From a virus: a stretch of DNA of 34,825 nt. The notes beneath the pieces were generated by a model. It did not search any database. It was not told the DNA's origin and was given only the letters and a program-made list of their open reading frames with translations. Within the stretch, counting starts at the first letter, position 1, and the number at the start of each line of letters is the position of its first letter. Of the stretch, positions 1-5,496 are shown one piece after another. The stretch lies in the IMG/VR virus record IMGVR_UViG_3300027851_000078, positions 1 to 34,825 of that record. One strand, written 5' to 3'. A program made the translations under genes and the position numbers.

Positions 1-1
1 A

Positions 2-103
2 AAACTGCGGAAATTGCTGCAAGAGGTGTTGGCAGTTGCCGAGCGGAACGAGCGTGGCGTGGTTACGGACGCAGCCCGCGCAGCCATCACCGAAGCACCC
101 TAG
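2..103 (+). CDS. C-terminal fragment of an unidentified protein (cut by left edge)
   Basis: An open frame enters from the left edge and encodes 33 residues before a TAG. It starts KLRKLLQEVLAVAERNE and ends AARAAITEAP, helical and charged like the small accessory proteins of the rightward arm. GC is enriched at third codon positions. It runs tail to tail with the leftward gene ending at 87 (17-base overlap). I infer it is the end of the rightward operon re-entering on a circular map. It cannot be fused directly to the gene at the right edge because the frames differ. Function unknown. Confidence 0.5.
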   Translation, partial: KLRKLLQEVLAVAERNERGVVTDAARAAITEAP

Positions 104-371
104 CCGCCTCATAGATCAGCGCGGGCAGGCTATCACGCGGTATCACCGCCACCAGCTTGCCCGACACCCACACGCCAATGCCGGATTCATGCGGCGCGTC
201 CGCTTTGCGGTCAACTACGTTGTGGATCGGCGCTAGGCCCTCTCAATCGGATCTAGCGCCCGAAGCACCAGCCCGTCCTGTTTGTGAAAGGTCAGCGATT
301 GCAGCGCCCGCCGCCCGCGCTGACCCGTGCTGTTTGACGGCTTCCACCGCCTCTTGCTGTAACGGCGTCAT
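87..371 (-). pseudogene. Small phage gene, apparently frameshifted twice
   Basis: An ATG at 371 overlaps the stop of the upstream gene (ATGA), and opens with MTPLQQEAVEAVKQHGSARA. That frame soon loses coding character and stops at 243. The neighbouring frame is open from about 316 to 233 with high GC at third positions (RRALQSLTFHKQDGLVLRAL). The first frame then resumes after the stop with coding-like sequence down to 87 (ESGIGVWVSGKLVAVIPRD, ending EAARVLR). The simplest reading is one gene of about 90 residues carrying two compensating indels, near the G-rich stretch at about 305-320 and near 235-245. Alternatives are sequencing errors, or two very small genes. No function recognised. Confidence 0.4.
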
Positions 372-640
372 ACGTTCGGCTTTGCTGCGAAGGTTTCAAA
401 CCCCTGCCCCGATCCGACCGAACAGGACAGGCCATTGGGCAGGGTGATGAACATCGACCATGTGCCGGTATCCCGGCTGCCCCACAATTCGATCACGCTG
501 CCATCGGGGCGCATGGCCATTGCCAGCCGCTCCTCGCCGTAATTGTCGATCAGGGACGCATACGCATCCGCCGTGCCGATGCACTCTTGCGCCCTGGCTG
601 GGGACGCCGCCAAGGCGGTTAGCAGGATCAAGGCTTTCAT
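368..640 (-). CDS. Small secreted protein with signal peptide
   Basis: 90 residues. The N-terminus (MKALILLTALAASPARAQEC) is a classic Sec signal peptide with a likely ARA-Q cleavage. The mature part of about 72 residues has two cysteines (EC near the new N-terminus and LSCSVGS near residue 73) that could form a disulfide, and the motif DGSVIELWGSRDTGTWSMF. The start is supported by AAAGGGA shortly upstream. The TGA overlaps the next ATG. It lies downstream of the Acb2-like gene at the far end of the late operon, where phages often carry accessory cargo. A periplasmic role is inferred; I do not recognise the family. Confidence 0.7.
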   Translation of the reverse strand: MKALILLTALAASPARAQECIGTADAYASLIDNYGEERLAMAMRPDGSVIELWGSRDTGTWSMFITLPNGLSCSVGSGQGFETFAAKPNV

Positions 641-666
641 GGGGGATTCCCTTTTGTGGGGGATGG

Positions 667-688
667 GGGGCGGGAGCTACCCCGCCCC
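667..688 (-). terminator. GC-rich intergenic hairpin
   Basis: Perfect 8-bp stem (667-674 pairs with 681-688, GGGGCGGG/CCCGCCCC) with a 6-base loop, six bases past the stop of the Acb2-like gene. There is no T-run on the minus strand, so it is more likely an mRNA-stabilising or pausing hairpin than a full intrinsic terminator. Confidence 0.4.
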
Positions 689-693
689 GAAGA

Positions 694-882
694 TCAAACG
701 AAGTTGGCCTTCACGGCCCACATTGCGGCCTGTTCGTAGTTGGTCAGAGCGATGGAGCGGTGACGGTTTTCCGGCACGGCTTCGCGCAGATACTCCATCA
801 GTTCCTCGGTGCGCCGCTTGATTTCAGCGACAACTTCGGAACCCGAAGGATTGAAGGCGGGGATGGTGGTTTCATTTGACAT
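694..882 (-). CDS. Acb2/Tad1-like cyclic-nucleotide sponge (anti-CBASS candidate)
   Basis: 62 residues in two predicted helices. The second half, RHRSIALTNYEQAAMWAVKA, fits the pattern I know from the Acb2/Tad1 hairpin family (R-x-x-S-L/I-A-x-T-x-x-E-x-A-x-M-W-A-x-x-A), preceded by a charged helix (EVVAEIKRRTEELMEYLRE). Family members bind cyclic di- and trinucleotide messengers and so block CBASS or Thoeris signalling. That role is inferred here from the pattern alone. The start at 882 is preceded by AGGAAC. Length fits the short hairpin-only members of the family. It lies after the lysis genes. An unrelated two-helix phage protein remains possible. Confidence 0.65.
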   Translation of the reverse strand: MSNETTIPAFNPSGSEVVAEIKRRTEELMEYLREAVPENRHRSIALTNYEQAAMWAVKANFV

Positions 883-1377
883 AGCATGTTCCTAGTCAGC
901 CCATTGACGCTTGGGCGGGCGAAACGGCTTGCCGCCGAATTTGAGAATGTCATGTTAAAGAAATGCGCTTTTGTGGACACGTTGCGCGGGACGTGTTAAC
1001 TTTCGCGGCAATAAGACCCGTTCCGCCTCTCGCAGAAGCGCACCGCTTCGGGTTACTCGTCGCTTGTCACTGCGTAGCGGGGGCGGGCAGCTAGCGCGGG
1101 GCTTGCCGCGAAGTCGGTTGCAAACGGCGGAACCGCCTGCCCGTGGGCGCTATCACGGGAGCCGCTTTCTGGCGGTGGCATGTATGCGACAGCGGGTATC
1201 GGCAGGACGTGCACCCTGACCCCCGCCGTGCGTGTCACCTCCAGAGCGCGGCGACAGGGCAAATTGCAATCCCCGACCGCAGGGGGCCTTGTCTCGAAAA
1301 TGGCGGACGCGTTCTAACCAAGTCGTTGCCCTGCTCACTTGGCAACAGCCCCCGTCCTAATCGGCGGGGGTTTCTTT
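883..1377. other. About 500 bases without a convincing gene
   Basis: Separates the lysis cassette from the Acb2-like gene. A coding-like minus-strand tail is visible at 892-951 (DILKFGGKPFRPPKRQWAD, then TAG). It has no ATG, GTG or TTG start because a TAA lies two codons upstream, so it may be a gene remnant. The rest (about 960-1317) is GC-rich, with short inverted repeats and no frame that looks coding. A plus-strand double hairpin with T-run closes it at 1318-1378. I found no tRNA fold. It could hold a small RNA, a packaging site or decayed sequence. Confidence 0.5.
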
Positions 1378-1378
1378 T
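1318..1378 (+). terminator. Plus-strand tandem hairpin with T-run
   Basis: First hairpin CCAAGT (1318-1323) with ACTTGG (1337-1342). Second hairpin CCCCCG (1349-1354) with CGGGGG (1365-1370), followed at once by TTTCTTTT (1371-1378). This is a good intrinsic terminator for plus-strand transcription although all neighbouring genes are on the minus strand. It either ends rightward transcription that has passed the left edge, protecting the lysis genes from antisense RNA, or forms the 3' end of a small RNA encoded in 960-1378. Confidence 0.7.
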
Positions 1379-1578
1379 CACCAGCACCCCCGCGCCGCGC
1401 CAAATTCCATATGCCCGATCACTGCCGAGAGCGCCGCCGGATCGTTCGCCGAAAGATAATCAATCGACGCGCCCGCCATGCGAACAGGACGCCATCCCGC
1501 GCAGTCATTCGCCACCGGGGCGCAGGACGCCAGCCCGCTTAGCCCGAGCGACAAGATCAACATCTTGGTCAATCGCAT
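1378..1578 (-). CDS. Outer-membrane spanin lipoprotein (o-spanin, Rz1-like)
   Basis: 66 residues. The N-terminus MRLTKMLILSLGLSGLASCA is a lipoprotein signal with a lipobox ending at Cys19 (LASC). The short mature part has cysteines in NDCAGW and at RGCW. It begins inside the 3' end of the i-spanin gene in another frame (74-base overlap), the typical overlapping Rz/Rz1 arrangement. With the inner-membrane partner it would bridge the periplasm and fuse the two membranes in the last step of lysis. Unusually for Rz1-type proteins it is not proline-rich. Identification rests on lipobox, size and position. Confidence 0.75.
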   Translation of the reverse strand: MRLTKMLILSLGLSGLASCAPVANDCAGWRPVRMAGASIDYLSANDPAALSAVIGHMEFGAARGCW

Positions 1579-1738
1579 CCTCTATCCTTTCGCGTGTCTT
1601 GTAGGCTTCCACATCGCCCCGTAGCGCCTCTGTGCGGGCTTCCTGACGCGCTTCCCGCCTTCCCGCTATCCATGCGCCCAGAACGGCCAGAACAAGCGCC
1701 ACAGCGCCTGCTATCCACAGCCTGAACCGTGTCAGCAT
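1505..1738 (-). CDS. Inner-membrane spanin (i-spanin, Rz-like)
   Basis: 77 residues from the ATG at 1738, whose A is shared with the endolysin stop (TGATG). One N-terminal transmembrane helix (about residues 6-24, WIAGAVALVLAVLGAWIAG) is followed by a charged, coiled-coil-prone helix (RREARQEARTEALRGDVEAY). This is the N-in, C-out topology of class II Rz proteins. It is shorter than lambda Rz but within the range of phage i-spanins. It partners the overlapping o-spanin gene to disrupt the outer membrane after peptidoglycan is degraded. Confidence 0.8.
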   Translation of the reverse strand: MLTRFRLWIAGAVALVLAVLGAWIAGRREARQEARTEALRGDVEAYKTRERIEDAIDQDVDLVARAKRAGVLRPGGE

Positions 1739-2397
1739 CAGCGCACACCCTCCGACCACTTGCGGATGCGTTCGCGGGCGATCCAGAGCGCCGCCAACAC
1801 GATCACCGCCGCGAGAACAAGCGCCACAACCTGAGCCGTTCCATCAAGAGCGCCCACAGCAACGACACCGCTGCCCACGCCAGACGCAAGCTGAACCGCA
1901 GAGGCGCGAACGGTCGTGGATTGCGTGACATTGGCGCGGGCCTTCTTTGCGACAGGTTTCAGGAATAGCGCACGTTCGGCTTCGCGGCGGCGTTTCAGGC
2001 CAGACAGAACCTTGCCACCCGCCTTATTCCAAAGCAGGAAAGCATCCGCCGCCCGCGCCTTGTCGCCCGCATTGAAAAACCGCAGCACCGACGATTTGGC
2101 AAACGCCCCCGGCCCAATGTTGTATGCAAGCGAAAGCATCGCCGCCCATTCGTTTTCGTTCACGTCCGCCGTGATCTTGGGCCGGATGGATGCGCCGAAT
2201 TTGTCCAGCGCCTTGGCAAGATATATTTCCGCCTCGTCTTCGGAAATCCGCATTCCGGGCTTGGGGTCGATGCCCACGCCCGCCGCCGCAGTTGTGCCGA
2301 AACCGATGGTCAGCACGCCCACCGCGTCCTTGTATGTTTCGGCGCGAAAGCCCTCGAATTCCTTGATGAGGTCAAGGCCCGCTTTGTTAATGGTCAT
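1738..2397 (-). CDS. GH24 endolysin (T4-lysozyme type) with C-terminal membrane anchor
   Basis: 219 residues from the ATG at 2397, chosen because it overlaps the holin stop as ATGA. The catalytic triad of family 24 muramidases is visible: Glu15, Asp24 and Thr30 with the exact E-x8-D-x5-T spacing (EFEGFRAETYKDAVGVLTIG). The lysozyme domain runs to about residue 150 (NIGPGAFAKSSVL, AFLLWNKAGGK). There is no N-terminal signal or SAR anchor. Instead a Ser/Thr/Ala/Gly-rich linker leads to a hydrophobic stretch and a clear transmembrane segment (VVALVLAAVIVLAALWIA) ending in a basic tail (RERIRKWSEGVR). It cleaves peptidoglycan glycan strands; the C-terminal anchor is unusual and suggests tethered or membrane-gated release. 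Confidence 0.9.
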   Translation of the reverse strand: MTINKAGLDLIKEFEGFRAETYKDAVGVLTIGFGTTAAAGVGIDPKPGMRISEDEAEIYLAKALDKFGASIRPKITADVNENEWAAMLSLAYNIGPGAFAKSSVLRFFNAGDKARAADAFLLWNKAGGKVLSGLKRRREAERALFLKPVAKKARANVTQSTTVRASAVQLASGVGSGVVAVGALDGTAQVVALVLAAVIVLAALWIARERIRKWSEGVR

Positions 2398-2660
2398 TTC
2401 CCCGCCCAATCCTTTGCATAAAAGGCCAGCGCCACCAGCACCAAGCCCGCAAACGCCTTGCTAATCACGCTGACAACCGATTGCCGCACCGTGCGCTTGG
2501 TGTCGCGCCATGCGTCCAGAAGCCCGCGTATTTCGCGCATGTCTTCCGCCGCCGTTTCTTGCTCTAAGCCGAGTTCTTTCAGCACGTCCTTGACGGCCCG
2601 CTTGGCGACACGCTCAAGCAGGGCGTCCAGTTCATCCGGCGACAATTCGGGCATGTTCAC
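2394..2660 (-). CDS. Holin-like protein with one C-terminal transmembrane helix
   Basis: 88 residues. A charged helical N-terminal two thirds (LSPDELDALLERVAKRAVKD) is followed by one membrane helix near the C-terminus (AFAGLVLVALAFYA). This resembles small alphaproteobacterial phage proteins annotated as holin-like. It lies immediately upstream of and overlaps the endolysin, the usual holin position. The GTG at 2660 overlaps the previous stop (GTGA); the ATG at 2654 is the alternative start. Holin function is inferred from context and topology. Confidence 0.6.
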   Translation of the reverse strand: MNMPELSPDELDALLERVAKRAVKDVLKELGLEQETAAEDMREIRGLLDAWRDTKRTVRQSVVSVISKAFAGLVLVALAFYAKDWAGK

Positions 2661-2971
2661 TCCCCCAACTCGATAATGACCAACCCCAGCCCCGCGCTAA
2701 CCTCGCGGAAATGGCCCGCTGGATCGGCGGTTGCGCGAATGTCGATATGCACCACGGCAAGCACGGGCAAAGCCTCGTCGGGCGGGGCGTCCAGAAGCGC
2801 CAGAAAGCCATCGGTGACATTGGCCCGACAGCCCCAGTGCGTTGCGGGTTCTGCGCCGGACGGCGACAGCGGGACGGTGAAGTTCGACACGCCCCACCCC
2901 ATAGACGCGCCGAAAGCGTTGGCAGCGGCAAGGCCAGCGGATGGCACGATCATAACTGCGGATTGCATCAA
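2657..2971 (-). CDS. Hypothetical phage protein between tail fibre and holin
   Basis: 104 residues. Small, hydrophobic and beta-rich in appearance, with no signal peptide, no clear transmembrane helix and no motif I recognise. Notable pieces are NFTVPLSPSGAEPATHWGCR and VLAVVHIDIRATADPAGHF. It overlaps both neighbours by a few bases (ATGA-type at 2968-2971, GTGA at 2657-2660), so it is translated with them. The position between receptor-binding and lysis genes fits a small tail-associated or fibre-accessory protein, but that is position only. Confidence 0.7.
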   Translation of the reverse strand: MMQSAVMIVPSAGLAAANAFGASMGWGVSNFTVPLSPSGAEPATHWGCRANVTDGFLALLDAPPDEALPVLAVVHIDIRATADPAGHFREVSAGLGLVIIELGE

Positions 2972-3753
2972 AATGCCCCCGTGCGAGCGTTTGCGTATGC
3001 CTCGACGGATGCCAGTTCGTTGGCGGTCAGCAGGCGGTTGATGGCGAAAAGGAACGTGAGGACGCCGTTGAAGGGGAGCGAGGTGCCGCCGCGCCGACCG
3101 ATGAAGACCTGCGCGTTGGCGTAGTTGCCCGTGCCTTGGTCTGCAACCGCTTGGTTGTTCTGAACGCCGTTTCTGCGGAGCAGCAATGTGTCCGTGCTGA
3201 TCTTGGATTGCCCCGTCAGTATGGCAGTCTCGGGTGCGGGGAATGAACCGACCACACCCAAAAATACTATTGCCGATCCGCCTGCATCAAACTGATAGTT
3301 TGGACCCGCCGATCCGGGCGCACGAAGGGCAAAACGTGACGGAAGACCGGTCGTGAGTTCAACAACGAGGCCCGCCGCCGCATCCGACAGCTTCCGCACC
3401 CCCGCGACAACCGTAACCTCGTCGGAGTTGCTGAAATCAATCGCCGCCGTTTGCAGCCAATCGTCCACCCCGTCGAACTGGATACCGCGAAAGCCCGCGC
3501 CGATTGTCGTGGTCAGCGGACGGTTGCCCGCCGTGCCTTGGGTCGCGTGATTGCCCAAGCCCGACTTGTCATCCATCCGCGCCACCGATTGCGAGGTTGA
3601 CGTAATCGGCACGGTTGCGCCCGTGTCCTGCCACTGCGTCCCGTAGTCGCTCAGGTCAAACGTAAACCCCCGCGAACCCGCGACCGTGAATAACGTGGCG
3701 GGGTTAAAGCCCACACGCTGGCCCGTGAGGCCAAGTCCAAGATGCAAGCCCAT
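2968..3753 (-). CDS. Tail spike/fibre protein with LamG-like (concanavalin-like) fold
   Basis: 261 residues from the ATG at 3753, just after the previous gene's TAA; earlier in-frame starts read through another gene's sequence. Signature of laminin-G/pentraxin-like domains in phage fibres: SARMDDKSG-type segment (VARMDDKSGLGNHATQ), GIQFDGVDDWL, a VTVVAGV strand, VFIGRRGG and a closing segment NRLLTANELASVEAYAN. Such domains bind glycans, so a role in recognising a host surface polysaccharide is likely. It follows two further fibre-module genes and precedes the lysis cassette. Confidence 0.8.
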   Translation of the reverse strand: MGLHLGLGLTGQRVGFNPATLFTVAGSRGFTFDLSDYGTQWQDTGATVPITSTSQSVARMDDKSGLGNHATQGTAGNRPLTTTIGAGFRGIQFDGVDDWLQTAAIDFSNSDEVTVVAGVRKLSDAAAGLVVELTTGLPSRFALRAPGSAGPNYQFDAGGSAIVFLGVVGSFPAPETAILTGQSKISTDTLLLRRNGVQNNQAVADQGTGNYANAQVFIGRRGGTSLPFNGVLTFLFAINRLLTANELASVEAYANARTGAF

Positions 3754-3755
3754 GG

Positions 3756-4193
3756 TTAGACCCCCGCGTATGCGATAAAGAACGCGTCCAGATCGGTGGC
3801 GGTCTTGCCCTGCGCCGCCCCCATCATGGCCACAAGCGCGTCGGTGCGGTCGATGTAGGACGGTCGCGCCGCCTTGGCCTTCGCCGCAAAACGCTGGCCC
3901 TGTGGCAAAGTGGCGATCAGGCCCAAAACGGGCGCTGGAAGCGTTCCGGCAAGCCAAGCGTCGCCTTCGGCCTCGGTAATCCATGCCTCGGCCACCAGCC
4001 CCGTCAAAAGCTGCGCGAATGACATGGTGGGCGGAACGGGTGTTGCGGGCGTGTCCGCCTCGACCCATGCTTGCCCATCCCAAGCCCAATGCGCGGCGGG
4101 GCGCGGCGGAACGACAGACGCGCCGCCGGGGGCTTCAATCGGATCAATGGCGACGAAGTAGTTGCCGTTCGCGTCAATAAAATGCTGGTTCAT
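3756..4193 (-). CDS. Tail-fibre-associated protein (possible chaperone or connector)
   Basis: 145 residues from the ATG at 4193, which shares a base with the previous stop (TGATG). The N-terminus ([18 protein letters not shown], then AHWAWDGQAWV) resembles the short N-terminal segment common in small proteins next to phage tail fibres. The rest is helical (FAQLLTGLVAEAWITEAEGD), ending FFIAYAGV. Proteins of this size between two fibre genes are often fibre assembly chaperones or tip components. The specific function is not established from the sequence. Confidence 0.6.
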   Translation of the reverse strand: MNQHFIDANGNYFVAIDPIEAPGGASVVPPRPAAHWAWDGQAWVEADTPATPVPPTMSFAQLLTGLVAEAWITEAEGDAWLAGTLPAPVLGLIATLPQGQRFAAKAKAARPSYIDRTDALVAMMGAAQGKTATDLDAFFIAYAGV

Positions 4194-5026
4194 CAGCGCA
4201 ACTCCGCCCAATTTTTCAATGAAGCCGCGCCGTTCACGCGGTAGTAATGGTTGTTGGAAACGATGAACGCGCTGGCAACAAACCCGCCCGCGCTACCGTT
4301 TGTTTGCGAAACCTGCACCCACGTTGCGTTGTCGGTCGAAACCTCAACGGGCCTGCCCGATGCGACCGTGGAGTTGGCGTCGATGTAGACCTGTATCGGC
4401 TTGCCCGTGGTGTTCTGGTAAGAAGTCGAAACGGCGCGGGAACCGATGACGTTCTGCCACGTCTGCGAAATTCCCAATATTTCGGTCCGCACGGGAATGA
4501 CGCCGATCACGGATGCGTCAACCTGCAACTGCAAGCCTGTGCCGTCGCCGCGCCACCCGATACGGATTTTATTGACGCCCATATCGACGCCGCCGCCTTG
4601 CTCGACGGGCGTAAAGCCAAGTTCCGCCTGCACATCGGTGCCGATCACAAGCCCCAAGGTCGTGCGCTGCGCCGCTGCGTCCGCATCATCCACAAGCGCC
4701 CGCCCTGCCGCCGTGAACGTGGCAAGCGCAGCCGTTCCCGCGCCCGTGTAGTAGGGCAAGCGATCCGCCGCAGAGGTTAGCCCCGCAATGGCGGTCAGGT
4801 CCGCGTCATAGGCTTGCACGTTGGTGCCGATGGCTAGGCCAAGGTTGGTCCGCGCATCCGCCGCCGTGCTTGCCCCCGTGCCGCCCGCAACGACAGGACG
4901 GGCTGTATTCGCGTCCGATTCCAAATCTGCGAAAGGGGAATTGAGGTCCGTGGCGTCACTGGTGTCGCCGTTGGTGATCGTGCTGCCCGCTGGCAAGCTA
5001 TACACGCCCGAGCCGTTTCGAGACAT
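4193..5026 (-). CDS. Tail fibre protein with collar repeats
   Basis: 277 residues. The N-terminus [20 protein letters not shown] is typical of phage tail fibres. The middle has repeats of the type found in long-fibre shafts: [20 protein letters not shown] and, later, [19 protein letters not shown], preceded by the [12 protein letters not shown] motif. The C-terminal about 120 residues form a different, beta-rich domain ([20 protein letters not shown], ending LKNWAELR), probably the receptor-facing tip. First gene of the fibre module; the divergent moron promoter lies just beyond its start. Confidence 0.85.
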   Translation of the reverse strand: MSRNGSGVYSLPAGSTITNGDTSDATDLNSPFADLESDANTARPVVAGGTGASTAADARTNLGLAIGTNVQAYDADLTAIAGLTSAADRLPYYTGAGTAALATFTAAGRALVDDADAAAQRTTLGLVIGTDVQAELGFTPVEQGGGVDMGVNKIRIGWRGDGTGLQLQVDASVIGVIPVRTEILGISQTWQNVIGSRAVSTSYQNTTGKPIQVYIDANSTVASGRPVEVSTDNATWVQVSQTNGSAGGFVASAFIVSNNHYYRVNGAASLKNWAELR

Positions 5027-5028
5027 CG

Positions 5029-5057
5029 TGGACTTCCTTCTAAGTATGCGGTATCAT
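5029..5057 (+). promoter_or_regulatory. Sigma70-type promoter for the moron genes
   Basis: TGGACT at 5029-5034 (4 of 6 matches to TTGACA), 17-base spacer, TATCAT at 5052-5057 (5 of 6 matches to TATAAT). Transcription would begin around 5064, about 18 bases before the TTG start at 5082. It points away from the surrounding leftward genes, as expected of an independently expressed moron. Confidence 0.55.
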
Positions 5058-5071
5058 TCGCCCCCTTGGAT

Positions 5072-5076
5072 GGAGG
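5072..5076 (+). promoter_or_regulatory. Ribosome binding site that fixes a TTG start
   Basis: GGAGG at 5072-5076 lies five bases before the TTG at 5082. The in-frame ATGs at 5046 and 5070 have no comparable site, and the TTG start alone gives a canonical lipoprotein signal directly at the N-terminus. Confidence 0.7.
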
Positions 5077-5081
5077 CGGAT

Positions 5082-5276
5082 TTGCGGATATTTGCGTTGG
5101 GACTGCTGTTAATGGGCTGTGCTAGCGAACCTGCGCCACCGCCTGAACCGCGCCCGATAAAGACCGTTCAAGACGCTTGCATGGCTGGCATGGACCTTCT
5201 TTCCAACCCATACGCGAGCGAATGGGAGAAAATGGGAATATACCAAAAGCTGTCGAATTTAGGCTGTTTCAGCTAA
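5082..5276 (+). CDS. Small lipoprotein, moron gene (superinfection-exclusion candidate)
   Basis: 64 residues from a TTG start (see the ribosome binding site at 5072-5076). The N-terminus MRIFALGLLLMGCASEPAPP is a textbook lipoprotein signal with the lipobox ending at Cys13, then a proline-rich spacer and a short helical domain with two more cysteines (QDACMAGMDLL, NLGCFS). Ser after the lipid-bearing cysteine (C-A-S) gives no inner-membrane retention signal, so the outer membrane is likely. It is on the plus strand inside a leftward tail region and visibly AT-richer than its neighbours. Small phage lipoproteins such as T5 Llp block receptors, so superinfection exclusion is a reasonable but unproven guess. 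Confidence 0.75.
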   Translation: MRIFALGLLLMGCASEPAPPPEPRPIKTVQDACMAGMDLLSNPYASEWEKMGIYQKLSNLGCFS

Positions 5277-5286
5277 GGGGCGAGGA

Positions 5287-5496
5287 ATGCCGTTTTTCGG
5301 AGAGACTGCTTCGGTATTGCTGGCGAACCTTCTGACGCTTTCGTTCGTCTGGGGTTGCGTTCAGTTTCACCGCTATGATTACAAAGCGCCGTGGATTGCC
5401 TACGCCGCGTTCTTGTTTCCAGTGTTCTTCTTGGTTGCCGGATTTGTGGCTACTGAGGGCTTACCGCCCCAATTCGACGCGTTAGCGCTTCAGTAA
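5287..5496 (+). CDS. Small two-helix membrane protein, moron gene
   Basis: 69 residues, start ATG at 5287 with GAGGA just upstream, 10 bases after the lipoprotein stop. Two transmembrane segments: about residues 8-25 (SVLLANLLTLSFVWGCVQF) and about 35-55 (WIAYAAFLFPVFFLVAGFVA), separated by a short polar turn (HRYDYKAP). Presumably co-transcribed with the lipoprotein. Its 3' end overlaps the convergent ejection-protein gene by 47 bases. It is AT-richer than flanking genes. Function unknown; with the lipoprotein it could alter the envelope of the lysogen or infected cell. Confidence 0.75.
   Translation: MPFFGETASVLLANLLTLSFVWGCVQFHRYDYKAPWIAYAAFLFPVFFLVAGFVATEGLPPQFDALALQ

Noticed and set aside
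1053-1338. Minus-strand frames and a tRNA-like stretch (GGTTAGAACGCG) in the 960-1340 region
   Set aside because: No acceptor, anticodon and T arms could be paired, and the frames lack coding-type base use or start signals.
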